In this document: positions 33,397 through 44,185 of the stretch, in pieces | Layout of the letters: each line of letters begins with the position of its first letter | How positions within the stretch are numbered: the first letter of the stretch is position 1 | Assembly: GCA_011037195.1 (NCBI GenBank) | Contig: JAAEAF010014530.1 | Span: 1-64,000, forward strand | Reading direction: 5' to 3' | Source: Triatoma infestans | Lineage: Eukaryota > Arthropoda > Insecta > Hemiptera > Reduviidae | DNA: 64,000 nucleotides | Made by a program: the position numbers and the translations under genes | Notes under the pieces: model-generated | What the model was told of the DNA's origin: nothing | What the model saw: only the letters and a program-made list of their open reading frames with translations | The model's database searches: none

Positions 33397-34490
33397 GAAA
33401 TTTATCGATTAAGTTATTCGAGTTTTTTTTTTTTTTCACGGCCTTTCAAAGGGGCGAGCTCCTATGATTTTCTTTTTACTTGAAATTCTAGTTGAAATCA
33501 GATCTAACTATAAACACTTTTGCTGGGGAGTGATACAGGCAGATTCTTATGTCGCAAAGACCAACAGGTCCTGGCAACTATTTTCGCAAAAAAACTAAAG
33601 AAAAATTTTAAGTTTTGTAACAAATTTTAAGTTCAAAAAATATATGTCAATTAGAATTTATTAAATATCAATAAAAGACATAATTAACAATGAATTTTTC
33701 AAAAAGAAAAACCACAGACTAGATCTTTTGATGACATTTCAGTGCATTTGCTTTTTTTCTTTTTTTTATAAATATTTATTTTACTATTTCTTTGTTTTAA
33801 AGAAAATAAAACATTTACAATAATTACTAAACATAATGGGAAAATTATTGTATCAGAGATGAGACTAGAATATTGAAAGTAAAAAATATATATTTTTAGA
33901 TAACAATAAGTTATAAAGCCAATGCAATAAGCAATGTAACAATGTATTGCAGGAAGGATAAAGAATCCTTTAGTTGGTTAGGAGTCTAGGGCAAGGTTCT
34001 TTACTAGTAGATTGGGTCTAGGATGACCACCTGGTGCCTAGACAATACCATAACCTGTGCATTTCTTATTACAATAGTCTCATTGCTTTAGAATAGAATA
34101 TAAACCAAGTTAAACCAATAAAAAAAAAAAATTTAGCCTGCTGAGTTTTAGATATAAATTTCATTTTTTTTTTTTTTTTTTGGCAAATATTATCTATGCA
34201 ATAAACATTACTATTGACATAAATCATTAGTTATAATTTTGAAAATTTTGTAAATAATACGAATTATATGATTATCTGTTAAATTAGAATTTTTACGTTA
34301 ATTTGGACTGTCTAAAAGTTTCACATACTCGTATTTTTGAAGTTGTGGTGATGGCAAATCTTATTGCTTCTCAATCTGCCTGTTTGCTCTACAAACAATT
34401 AACCACTAAGAATTTCGGTTGGTGATAAACAATTTCGAAAACCGAATTTCCATTCTATAACAATATAATCAGGAAGCGAAGAATGAAAAA
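33397..34490. other. AT-rich spacer
   Basis: AT-rich text with T-runs (33425-33437, 34165-34181). No gene or recurring repeat recognised. Confidence 0.45.
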
Positions 34491-34499
34491 CTTCATAAA

Positions 34500-34661
34500 C
34501 ATCTTTCCCATATAATTTTCTGTATAATCTGAATGAGCTCTGTGCAAGTCTGTGTTGTCACACTGTCTGAAAAAACGCATCCTGAAGATGGGCGAACCCC
34601 CGAAACATGTCGATGACCACAAAATGAAGCAGGCTATCACGGAAAATGTCTCTGATGTTTT
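34500..34661 (+). repeat. Penelope-like end fragment with hammerhead-like motif
   Basis: GAGCTCTGTGCAAGTCTGTG, CACACTGTCTGAAAAAACGC, the motif at 34578-34615, CGATGACCACAAAATGAAGC and GAAAATGTCTCTGAT repeat the order of 10018-10142 and 22155-22330. Confidence 0.7.
34578..34615 (+). ncRNA. Hammerhead-ribozyme-like motif with changed stem III palindrome
   Basis: CATC, CTGAAGA, T, GGGCG-AA-CCCCC (one mismatch), GAAA, CATGT, C, GATG. The core is intact. Stem III is ACATGT instead of ACCGGT: two bases changed, yet the palindrome is kept. This argues for selection on self-pairing between two copies. Confidence 0.55.
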
Positions 34662-34924
34662 CCAGCTCTGTGAAACCAACGACCACAACAATTATTACTA
34701 CTAATTGGCCTAAAGACCAAAGACCTAAGCTAATAAGACTCTTGTCACCCCAAACTAAAAAAATAACGTAAGAAGTCTTCCCCAGCAGTCTATTGGTTTG
34801 ACTATAACTTCTTAAGATATCTTTAATCTTTAAATTCTCCCAAGCATTCCCTTGAGAACTAAGTACCAAATATTAGTGAGAAGCTAATGTTAGTGAAACA
34901 AAGAAACTGTCCGTTTTTAATTAT

Positions 34925-35170
34925 ATCTGGGAAGGGAGTAATCCCACTCTATCTAAAGCCCCTCTAGTCTCGTATAGCTAACCGCAAAGAGCGGAAGCTT
35001 CTCATTGCAATGCCGCCCTCCGGACTATGTTATCGACAGATAACACTGTCTATCACCGGACAGTGAGCTGTAAAAGGCTCTTAGGTAGAGAAAATCTATG
35101 GGCAGCACTGCTAGACACAAACCCGAAATCACCGCGTTACTAGACCAGCGCGCTACCTCTAACTTAATCT
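34925..35170 (-). repeat. LINE 3' tail joined to SINE A, minus strand
   Basis: 34925-34985 matches the minus-strand 3' tail of the I-type LINE (compare 53833-53890: TATCCAAAGCCTCCCAGGGC / here TATCTAAAGCCCCTCTAGTC). SINE A follows directly (CCTCCGGACTATG, ATCACCGGACAGTGAGCTGT, and a tRNA-like end near 35120-35165). Confidence 0.55.
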
Positions 35171-35284
35171 CTTCCTAGACACATTAACCTAAAAGGTTGG
35201 TACGGTTTCCCTGACACCTCTCGTCACAAAATCTGACACAAAAGATGTCCTGCCTATTTTTGTGTTAATAATTATTGACAAAGT

Positions 35285-35560
35285 AAGAGTTTCTGCCCAG
35301 TCAATACACCTACCCCCTCTAATCCTATGGCGCAACAGCCCATGAATGGCCAAGGCTTGCCAGTCGGCGATTTGATAGGTGGGCGTGTGTAAACAAGCCC
35401 AGTTCCTACGCCGTTCCGGCCTTCGCTACCTAGGGCGCTACTAACTAACTGTAGCTTCCCACTTTTCATCACGATACTTTGCCCTCACGGGCATCGAACC
35501 CTGAATTCTCGCACGAAAGGCGAGTGCGCTAGCCACTAGGCCAACGCGTGAGGACTCAAT
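35285..35560 (-). repeat. SINE family B (tRNA-derived), minus strand
   Basis: On the minus strand the 5' end is tRNA-like: CGTTGGCCTAGTGGCTAGCG (A box) and GGGTTCGATGCC (B box) with ~35 nt between. The body contains GTAGCGAAGGCCGGAACGGC, GGGCTTGTTTACACACGCC and CGCCGACTGGCAAGCC. Related pieces lie at 59700-59830 and 60570-60716. The tRNA part is well enough kept that a true tRNA pseudogene origin is likely, but it is part of a longer dispersed unit. Confidence 0.7.
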
Positions 35561-35719
35561 ACACGTACCACAAAGCTCAATTGTATCTTACTGAAGGAGA
35601 GACAATTTTTTATCAAGTCCTCCATATACTTTTATAAAATTCTTAGCCTGGAAACACCCTTCCATATTTCTCCAATGCTTTTCTCTAGTTCCCTATTCTT
35701 CTATTGTTTGACTTCTCTA

Positions 35720-35990
35720 TTGCAATATTGCTTGGTGACAACTAAAACTGGCTCGGACCATAAAATGCTAAATGTGGACCCCAGATTAGCCAACCCATCC
35801 GCCATCTCATTTATAACCGCATATCTGGGACCCTAGAAGACCTCCACTCGGCTCCTCCAATCGAGGCTAATCTTCTTCTACATTCAATTTAAACCTTCAG
35901 CAGTACTTATTCAAAGCTTTTAGTGCAGCTTGACTATCAGTAAATATCCTCACCACTTTAACTGAAATTAGAAGAAAGCTTAATGCTACG
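35720..35990 (-). pseudogene. RNase H fragment of an I-type LINE
   Basis: On the minus strand RIFTDSQAALKALNK (TDSQ motif with a catalytic Asp, near 35935-35965) is followed, after stops and frame changes, by NEMADGLANLGS (near 35790-35820), the ADELA-like end of RNase H. The WVPGH segment is degraded. This is a further lineage or a degraded relative of the 18615 copy. Confidence 0.6.
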
Positions 35991-36743
35991 TTTTCCTGCC
36001 CAAGCACCCACCAAAAAATCAATTTTTCCCAAGAAAAAATGATTCAATTAAATGTTTCAATATAAAAAGATTGGCATTTATGTGCATTAGTAGTATACAA
36101 AGCATCAAGAACACATTTGGCGCTTTTTCGAGAGAAATTACGAAAAATTGGGGGAAAAAAAAGGTCAGTAAAATCACGCACATCCGGTTATAATGGATTT
36201 TGCTCCCTACCTACCGCCTACCACAACACTCACACACACACATTCAGACGATTCGCTAAAAACATTATATAGAAACGTAACTGTTTTTTATAAAATATAA
36301 ACATTCTTCCTAGGAGAATGGGGAATAGTAAATTTATTACAGTTAAAAAGAGAAGTTTATTCGTTGCTAATTTGAAACCGACAAAGAATTAAATATATAT
36401 TTCTATTTCTCTCTCAACAATCATAATTGAACCAATCACTTTTAGTTGACATTTTTTCGGAAAAGTTTATGGGGGGGGGGGGATCTATGGAAACTGTGTC
36501 GTTGATTTCAAATCAAATGTTATTGAGTTTTTGATCAAGAGCTCTGGTTTTTAACTACAATGCGTTCACATTAAGCACCCTGCAATATGTGGTAACCAAT
36601 AAGTTCCACCCACCACCACCGCCAGCCATATTTATGTAAGTTCAACTAATCTTGCAATCAAAATTCCAAGTTTAGGGGGAATTTTTGTCAATTTTATAAT
36701 TGAATTAACTGAAATAGGAAAAGTCATATGTGGGTTTTATAAA
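35991..36743. other. Diverged M1-like text
   Basis: GAAAAATTGGGGGAAAAAAAAGG, CACGCACATCCGGTTATAATG and a short CA array before CAGACGATTCGCTAAAAAC (36225-36260) follow M1 order in the minus orientation with high divergence. A run of ten G lies at 36472-36482. Confidence 0.45.
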
Positions 36744-38223
36744 CACTGGTTAAAAAAATTTTTGCATATTGCTAGATTTTGTATTCTTGAACTTTGTCCG
36801 GTAAATTATGTTGCATTTCTTTTGTTTTTTATGACCTTTGAAACGCGTTACATTTGTTTTTCTGACAATGTGCTCATTCATTCACTACTTGTTATGAGAA
36901 GTTGACCTGATTGCGTGCAGTTGAAAAATTTTTTGTTGATTGTGTGTAAGTTGAAAGGGAAGTAATTTAAACAGCAATGCCACGACACACGATTTCAGCA
37001 GCAAATAGAGTTCGAATAGTGACTTTAATGCAACATGGTCAAATGATACAAGCCGAAGTAGCTCAAGTGGTGCGATGCAATCAAAGTGACGTTTCCAGAC
37101 TTTGGCGGAAATTCCAACAGACACAAACCATAGCTGATAAGCCTAGGATAGGTCGACCACGCTGCTCAAAATCGATACATCTGTATTTCCGCTGCAACCT
37201 AGAAGCACAGCAACACCTTATGGAGGGAGCTTCAAGCGGCTATAGGAATCAATGTGTCAACACAAACTGTTCGAAATCGACTCCACAATGTAAGACTACG
37301 TTCTCGAAGGCCATTCAGGGCACCACGCCTCAAATATCGCCACAGACTTCAGCATGTACAATGGGGAAGAAGATAATGAAAATTGGACCCGGGAATAATA
37401 GGCCCAAACGTTATTTACAGACGAGGTACGACTTCGTTTCATCCAGATGACAAAAGTATTCATGTCTGGAGGACAAATGGTCAACGTTTAAATGAAGCTT
37501 TCATTGTTGAACGCTATCAGCAAGGTGGTGGTGGTTCGGCACTCTTCTGGGGAGGAATAATGATAGGACGCCGCTCACCACTAGTCCACAATCAGGGCAA
37601 TATGACGTCACAAAAATATGAGAACAACGTCCTTGAACCAATTGGTCGTTGATTTAGAGTTAACATTGAAGCAGATTTCACTTAAATGGACGACAATGCT
37701 CGTGCTCACCGCGCACAGTCTGTAAATACGTTCCTGGAAAGCCGTGGTATTCAAAGGATGATCTGGCCACCATCGTCTCCTAATTTGAATTGCGTGGAAT
37801 ATTTATGGAGATTGCTGAAAACAGCAGTTTCAAACCGACGCCAACCACTATGAGCTCTGTAAGACCTTATCCATGCTGCCATAGAGGAATGGGATAATCT
37901 TCCGCAGGAGTACTGGATACCCTGGTATTGAGCACGCCACACCGCCTCCAAACCTGTGGCAGGGCCCATGGAGGCCACATACATTAATGATTACACGGAA
38001 AATCGACTTTTGTAGTTTAAGGATTACGTGAGTTTTTGTTTACATTTCTGTATGACGAAATTTTCTTCTTTTTTTTCACATTGGCTCATGTGCTATCTGT
38101 AACGTAAAGTATTTTTTTTTGTTTGTTTGTCCTGTACACTATTATAAGATAAACAACGTTGTTATTATATTTGGTTCAGAAATACAAAAATCATGAAATA
38201 TTAAAAACTTTTTTTGACCAGTG
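36744..38223 (+). mobile_element. Tc1-like DNA transposon with both terminal repeats
   Basis: The left end CACTGGTTAAAAAAATTTTT (36744) and the right end read inward on the minus strand, CACTGGTCAAAAAAAGTTTTT, match in 18 of about 20 positions. TA follows the right end (38224-38225), as expected for TA target sites, while the left TA is mutated to AA. The length of ~1.48 kb and a single transposase gene fit the Tc1 group. Confidence 0.9.
36977..38015 (+). pseudogene. Tc1-like transposase (DD34E), dead
   Basis: The start at 36977 (MPRHTISAANRVRIVTL) opens an N-terminal helix-turn-helix DNA-binding region, and KPRIGRPR resembles the usual GRPR hinge (AT-hook-like). The first catalytic Asp is in LFTDEVRL (GAC at 37420-37422). 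The second is in DDNARAH (GAC at 37692-37694). The Glu is in NLNCVEYLW (GAA at 37797-37799), with 34 residues between them, which defines DD34E. The frame changes at least twice between 37160 and 37430, and in-frame stops occur at about 37650, 37685, 37857 and 37928. Some are TGA where CGA (Arg) is expected. All three catalytic residues remain recognisable, so the copy is moderately old. Confidence 0.9.
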
Positions 38224-38225
38224 TA

Positions 38226-38500
38226 TATATTTGGTTTATCTATTAAAACTAATTAATTACGTAAATCTTTCTTTTAATAATTTTAATTTAGAGAATATTG
38301 GTTTCATTAAATTAGAAACGCTATAGGAGACTAAGATATAAGGTTGGAAAATTACATGTCATGGAATACCTTTAATAGAGTCATGCGGCTTCCCTGTACC
38401 CACTTTACTTCTACGGGCTATTGCTATGACTCCTGTTACAAATTTGTAAACTTAGAAGGTATAAAGGTTTTAGTAGTGTTTACACACCTGCCGACGCGCC
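38226..38500. other. AT-rich spacer
   Basis: No recognisable feature. Confidence 0.4.
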
Positions 38501-39180
38501 ACACGCACGTACAGTAGTGAGTTTGTAAAATGAAAATGGAAGGAAGTTTGGTGGGTTAGTGGTAACGGTAGTGAAATAATTTTCCAAATTAACCAAATCT
38601 CTTCTAAAGAGAGCTATATTCCTTTACCACCAGAGAAAGCACCACCACCCAAATCCACTGTGTTGCTAGGACTCCTTCTTTCTCCGCTTACCAACCCCTC
38701 GTATCCTCACTATTCTACCAATATAGTAAATACTGCGGAGGTATTGAAGCTGTTGGTTAGACATCAATTGGGTAGCATGGACCAAAGTTTTGGTGTCAAG
38801 GATGGGAGAGAATTGCGACAAAACTGGGCATATGTATGTGTGAGTGGAAAAGTATGGGTGTGTTTGTGTGCATGTGTATATTGGAGGATCTTGGGTAGAT
38901 TGCGAACAGTAAGAGTGCGTAAGAGAGAGAGAGAGAGAGTTGCACAATATACTGTCTCATTCTATTGAACAGAATGAAGCAGGCCTCTAGCTTCTGGTAC
39001 GAAGAGGCAAGGAGAGTGCAGGGAACGACCAACGGTAGTAAATAGACTGGAAGAGGGAAGCCTGGGGGCTTTACTAGGGATTTGACCAGAGTGGAGCCCG
39101 TGCGCGCTCTGATATTGGACGGTTTGTTTCCCCAGCCTTCCTCCCTGTATACAATTCCCTCAAACACTATGCCGTTTTCC
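38500..39180. other. GC-richer block of unknown nature
   Basis: This block is clearly less AT-rich than its surroundings and has a GA run (38926-38939). Frames on both strands reach 102-128 codons but overlap each other and show no domain. CCGACGCGCCACACGCACG at 38492-38510 is CpG-rich. It could be a regulatory island, an eroded LTR or an exon-bearing region of a gene I cannot recognise. Confidence 0.3.
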
Positions 39181-39905
39181 AACTATAATTCCCAGCTCGA
39201 CAAAATTCACACAACTTGCATGAGACAAACATATTTACACATACCCCATTGTTAATTCTGTACAAATTAAAAAAAAAAAAAACTCTAGAAATAAAAATAA
39301 ATAAATGAATTTTCCACAATTTCCATTTAAAATCTAAAATCTTTTAAATTATATTAAATAAAAATCATTGATCACAAATTATCACAAAATATTATCATAA
39401 GTAATTTATAAAATTAATTAAATAAAATTACATTAGTATCCTATCAGAGAGCTTATCCAACATCAGAAACTAATCATATCAAATATCAGAACAAACAAAA
39501 CCACTCATGTATACATATCATTCTCTGCCTAATCAATAATTTTAACATTCCTCACCAATTAATTTGAATCGAAATTCCTTCCACAGCTTATTATTGTGAA
39601 ATGGTTGGGTAAAGCCGATATATTACAATGAGCATATTCTACTTTACTCCTAACGCTATTCTGGTTAATGAAATTCAATACGAATACAATGATCATGTCG
39701 ATTTTATTGGTAAATAAAATTATATTTATGTATTCATAAAACTTTATATCAAAAGCCTCATTCAAGATTGAAATCCGTCAACATTGATTATTCTCTGAAA
39801 AACTATTATACAGTATGTTTTTGATGTTTCTTACGACCGCTGTATTCAATGTTGTAAATTGGATGTTGAGGTTCGGTCACACAAAAGAACTCTTTTTAAA
39901 TTTCT

Positions 39906-39942
39906 ACCGACATTTCGGCAAATTTATTGCCTTCTTCATGGT
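39906..39942 (-). ncRNA. Hammerhead-like motif, left arm, mutated
   Basis: Minus strand: ACC, then ATGAAGA in place of CTGAAGA, A, GGCAA-TAAAT-TTGCC (perfect stem II), GAAA, TGTC, GGT. The first core base and the stem III palindrome (ACGT to ATGT) are mutated. Confidence 0.45.
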
Positions 39943-40828
39943 CTGTACAAAGGTTTTAATACAAATAAATAAATAAAAAAATAAAAAAAAAACAATATAA
40001 AATATAATGTTAAAATAAATATTTTCAAATAAAATTTGTTCAAAATAAATTATATAAATAAACTAAATAAAAAGTATGATACATATACGTAGCACATTTA
40101 AAATTATTTTAAACTATTGTTGTAGAATAGATCAATATTAAACTAAATCACAACTATTGAAACTTTGACAATATGTGACATATATAAGAGTGAAGTATGG
40201 AAATAACTTAGGAAATGTACTTACAAAAAATTTCAGTCAGATTTACAGTAGTAATTACTCTAGTTTAACATACCATCACCAAGTGTTATGGACATTGGAT
40301 GGGTCAAGGATTATAAAGAGCTAGGAGAGCGGATGGGAAAACCATGTCTTAATCTGTATGTTGTTTTGGAAATTCCAGGAGATTGTTATAACTGAGGGAT
40401 AGGTTTTTGGTGTCTGTTCAAAAATTGATAGATAATTTATCTTTTTTAATATGTGTATCATTTCCAATATATTTCTTCATTTTTTATTATTATTGTTGAT
40501 GGAGAGAATTTTAGTGTTTTCAATGTCAAATTCATGTTTGTATTATATGCAATGTTTCGTTAGTGCTGTAGTCATGTCAGTCGGGTTTTTTTAGTTTTAC
40601 AGTCTTATTTATGTTGGTGCAGTCTATGTTTTGAAATATTGAGATGTTTGTCCTATGTATGTAGCTGGGCATTGTAAACAATTTATTTTATAAATTACAA
40701 CTGATAATAAAGTCCTGGGTGTGGGGTCAAATAAAAAATTTTATTTGAAAATATTTATTTTAACTTTATATTTTATGTTGTTTTTTCTATTTTTATTTTA
40801 TTTTATTTTTATTGAAACCTTTGTACAG

Positions 40829-40865
40829 ACCCTGAAGAAGGAAATAAATTTGCCAAAACGTCGGT
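40829..40865 (+). ncRNA. Hammerhead-like motif, right arm, mutated
   Basis: ACC, CTGAAGA, A, GGAAA-TAAAT-TTGCC, AAAA in place of GAAA, CGTC, GGT. Stem I ACC/GGT and the palindrome ACGT are kept, while the second core box has lost its G. The two arms carry different lesions, so together they define an intact ancestral form. Confidence 0.5.
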
Positions 40866-40904
40866 AGAAATTTAAAAAGAGTTACTACTTTGCCGTTTCC
40901 TCTT

Positions 40905-41165
40905 CTGACACGAAGATTTGGGGCAATACCCATCAACCAAAAGTGCAACTTTACTGTGTAGAGTTTTCAGTTTTTCGCAATTTTCTCGTCAAATGTTCCA
41001 AGATTTTCTGGTTTACACTTTGTACACTATCAGCAAATACAAATACCTGTAACATTTATTTGAAAATTTTCCAAGGAAATTTGATTTTAGGAGGGCTTCT
41101 GGGGGGAACAGTAAATCATTTCATACTAAAGTACCATTTCAGCAAAATTTAATATACGTTATACT
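40905..41165 (+). repeat. Diverged M1-like fragment
   Basis: CATCAACCAAAAGTGCAACT, TTTTTCGCAATTTTCTCGTC, AACATTTATTTGAAAATTTT and TACTAAAGTACCATTTCAGC follow a single M1 module. Confidence 0.5.
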
Positions 41166-41174
41166 AAACTATTA

Positions 41175-41715
41175 GACAGAACACTTAATTAAAATCAAGT
41201 GGGGCTGCTCAATTAAAGTGAGGTGCTCCGCCACACAGCGTAGTCATCAATCCCTAAATCCGTAGACATAGCAAAAAACGATAATACCTAGCCATAAAAA
41301 GTTAAAATATAAGGATGTCCTAATGTCCAGTGTCAAGTAAAAGAACTAATATGTATAGATGACATAAAGTGCATCTAAGTCTAAATATATATTCATTAAG
41401 TTTATGTATAAATAAGCTGGGAAATAATTCCCAGGGAGTCAACTAAAATATTCTCCACTAAAGGAGCTAGGTCTTTAAGGCTAATATTTACCTTGTCGAA
41501 TAAGTCCAAGATTTTCTTAGGCACCACACCTCTGGCACCAAACCACAAGCCATGCACCTTGTACTCCTTGACCCCGAACTGATCCTTAAACTTCACCTTA
41601 TAAAAGGGAATACATTTTTCGTAAATGGCCCTTTTCTCCTCATCATATTTTCTCGCCCTGTTTCGGATCTTTACTCTCAAAACAAATAAATTATTACGTA
41701 CTATTAACATAAATT
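41175..41715 (-). pseudogene. R2-like LINE 3' end: endonuclease tail and 3' UTR (copy 1)
   Basis: Minus strand, reading from 41710: KIRNRARK, then DEEKRAIYEKC, KFKDQFGVKEYKVHGLWFGA and RGVVPKKILDLFDKVN, with the stop at 41402. The same protein tail is found at 47400-47627. The first ten residues belong to a shifted frame (one extra base near 41640 compared with the other copy). A ~200-bp 3' untranslated part (CCTTATATTTTAACTTTTTA and TGTCTACGGATT) follows and ends near 41175 in both copies. See the 47058 entry for the domain assignment. Confidence 0.75.
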
Positions 41716-42835
41716 TAGATGCATTGACAGAAATATGGGCCTTTTAGTTACGTTTAAATTTAGAGACTCTTAACACTTAAATGTCCACTCTGGTAAGGTT
41801 ATGTATGTATAAAGCCCCATCACGTTTTTTTTATGGCCAGCCAATCTAATAATCGTTTCTCATCGTATTGTAAAGAATTCTTTTTTTAAATGAAATTTAT
41901 TAATTGGAATAAGGTAAAGTTGTGTGAGTGCTTCACCTCAGGTTTTTGTATAATATATATATATATATGCTAATAAAGACGTCATTTCACAATTCAAGGC
42001 AATTGTACAATCACCCCTCCGTCGGGTGATATCGATTTTTCACGTGTGGTCGCGTTGTTTGGGAAATCTTTTCATTATTACGGATCAGCTATTTATTTAT
42101 GTTCTCCGTGCATATTTTATAACTATTAGTGTTCTACAGACTTCAACCATATCAGGAAATAAATAATAAATATGTGGATCTCATGACTTGTGTAAACTTA
42201 CCGCCTAATAACCGCATTTGCGACTTTATAGAATAGATTGAATGGTTTCAACGATTGTTTTCAAAAATTGAATATTAACTACAAAATTTAAGAATGTAAC
42301 AAATTTTTTTGCAAAAATGTAACATTTTGCGGGACAAATTGATTTTTGGTGGATCTATAGGTTTTGGAGGGATCTATAAATTTAGAGTTCAAATATTAAT
42401 GATGTTTGTTGAATTATATTAGCGCTGTCTTCTGGACTACACTGTAATCATGTCAAGTGATAACTGCCATGGGTAGGTATCCGTAATACCTACAATCAAT
42501 ATTGATTTATATTACGGCAGTAAGAGAAAGTGGTCTGAATGTTTTATATAAGATTTCATTTATTTTCTCTTTTTTCCTGATAAGAGGAAGTATTCCTATT
42601 GTATTGTGGCAATTGAGTTTTCTACAGAAAAACACGTGATGTTAGGTCTTATGAGGAAAAAAAAATTTTTTTAGTGGATTGCCTGCATGTATGTGAACAA
42701 AATATCTTAAAAATATTAACTCCTTAGCATGATCAATTTTGATATTCTACGTATTTTATGTAAATCACCACAACTGGCACGAAGATTTCTAGCATAATCC
42801 TAGGAACCGAAGCATGTGAAGTGCATAAGTAGCTG
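41716..42835. other. AT-rich spacer with M1-like scraps
   Basis: 41905-41955 (TAAGGTAAAGTTGTGTGAGT and CAGGTTTTTG) is an M1 end. 42240-42420 is one diverged module. TCACCCCTCCGTCGGGTGA at 42013-42031 is a short hairpin. No gene recognised. Confidence 0.4.
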
Positions 42836-42837
42836 AC

Positions 42838-43797
42838 TCCTAGTAAGAGGAAGGATTGTAATCGTGTCAGATTTTCGATATCGAGTTTTCAACGGAAATA
42901 TCCGTATTGAGATCCCCTGAGTTCAAAAAACTGATTTTTAGCAAATGTTCTGTGCGTGTATGTGAACAGCATAGCTCAAAAACGAAAAACCATAGAAAGT
43001 TGAAACATGATATTCCGTTTAGGGATCTGACAGTACGTTATCAGTCAAAATTCCACAACCCTGAAGTACCACTTTAAAAGCTAGCTGTTTTTTTTTTTAC
43101 ATTTTTGCGATTTCCTCAAAAATGGATCCAAAGATTTTCTTCAAATTTGACATATCAATTACATATACAAAGAGCTACAACTTTTATTTTAAACACTTCT
43201 CTGGAAAAATTCATTTAATTGCAGTTATGAGGGAGGGGTGAGGGTTAGGTTTATATCTAAAGTGCTATTTCAGTTAATTAGACAATTGTATCATTTAAAT
43301 AATGTTAATTAGAATTAAATATGTTGTTGAAATTCCGAGTTTGAAAAAAATCTAATGACCGAAAGTGCGTTTACTTTACCACTTTACTAAATAATTTTTT
43401 TCACTTTTAGGCAATTTTCTCAAACATGGCTCCGACGATTTTCCTGAAACTTATTATATAAACTAAACAGACAAAGATCTACAACTTTTATATAAAACAT
43501 TTCTCTAGGAAAATTCATTTAAGGGCACTTTTAAGGGAGGGGTGGGGTTATGTTTTTTTTTCTCTCATAGTTGATTATACAATTCTATCATCCAAAGAAA
43601 ATTAATAGATAGCCAAAATTCCGAGTGCCAAGGAAATTAGTAAACCGGAAGTGCGCTTTTACTGAACAGTTTTTTTTTTTCAGTTTGCGACGAATTTCAT
43701 TAAATTTGCTACACAAACTATAAAATTTGTCAATTATAATTTTTGCAAAACTGGAGTAAGAGAAAATTGTGTGAGTGTTTCATACCACGATTTTTTA
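42838..43797 (+). mobile_element. M1 copy 7
   Basis: Begins CTCCTAGTAAGAGGAAGGAT and ends GGAGTAAGAGAAAATTGTGTG with CATACCACGATTTTT. Modules start at 43066 (CCCTGAAGTACCAC), 43362 (ACCGAAAGTGCG) and 43644 (exact ACCGGAAGT). The microsatellite slot is nearly empty (GTGCGTGTATGTG). Confidence 0.85.
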
Positions 43798-43879
43798 TTC
43801 TTAGTTTGGTCGCAATTTTTTTTTTTTTTTAAACAATGAGAGTATGGTTAATGGTTTGTGGGTTAGACAAAAAAAGAAA

Positions 43880-44185
43880 ACATAATTTGAGATAGGTTAC
43901 AGTTATTGAACACTATTTATATTGAGTGAATATATTAGCATTGGAACGGCGCGTTACACTGCATAATTTAAATTGAGAGTTTGGAAGCGTGAGATGAGGA
44001 GAGTAACTGATTGACTGGCACAGTGACAGTATACGAACGATGATTGTTGAGTGTTGATGGTTGTTCGAGTGATGTTTCAATGCGAGTGAATGAAGGCGGA
44101 TTAGCACTTTTTATAAGCGGACAGCCGGACAAGGCCGTCTCTTAGATTCCCTTAGATCCCTAAATTCTCCCTTAGATTGCCACAT
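43880..44185 (-). repeat. Possible LTR-like repeat, related to 1440-1700
   Basis: GAGGAGAGTAACTGATTGAC, TGGCACAGTGACAGTATACG and GTGTTGATGGTTG resemble GAGAAGAGATTGACAGATTA, CTGGCAGAGTGACGGTGTG and CGATAATGGCTGG in the pacifastin intron. The minus strand has TTATAAAAAGTGC, a TATA-like box. The match is weak. Confidence 0.3.

Larger units (their letters stand above)
39887..40892. mobile_element. ~1-kb inverted-repeat element with hammerhead-like motifs (Penelope-like)
   Basis: The left arm (39887-40045) and right arm (40728-40892) are reverse complements over about 155 bp, beginning AACTCTTTTTAAATTTCTAC and ending TATTTTCAAATAAAATTT. Each arm contains the motif GAAGAAGG..AAATTTGCC..AAA.GTCGGTAGAAATTT. 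The ~680-bp centre is AT-rich without a reverse-transcriptase or GIY-YIG frame. The structure agrees with two inverted pseudo-LTRs of a Penelope-like retroelement or a derivative made only of ends. Confidence 0.7.

Noticed and set aside
35495..35552. Functional tRNA gene
   Set aside because: A and B boxes are present but the segment is joined to a SINE body, recurs at 60650-60716, and the acceptor stem does not appear to be complete.
38660..39182. Three overlapping frames of 93-128 codons
   Set aside because: They overlap in opposite directions, include a GA array and show no domain, so none can be preferred as a gene.
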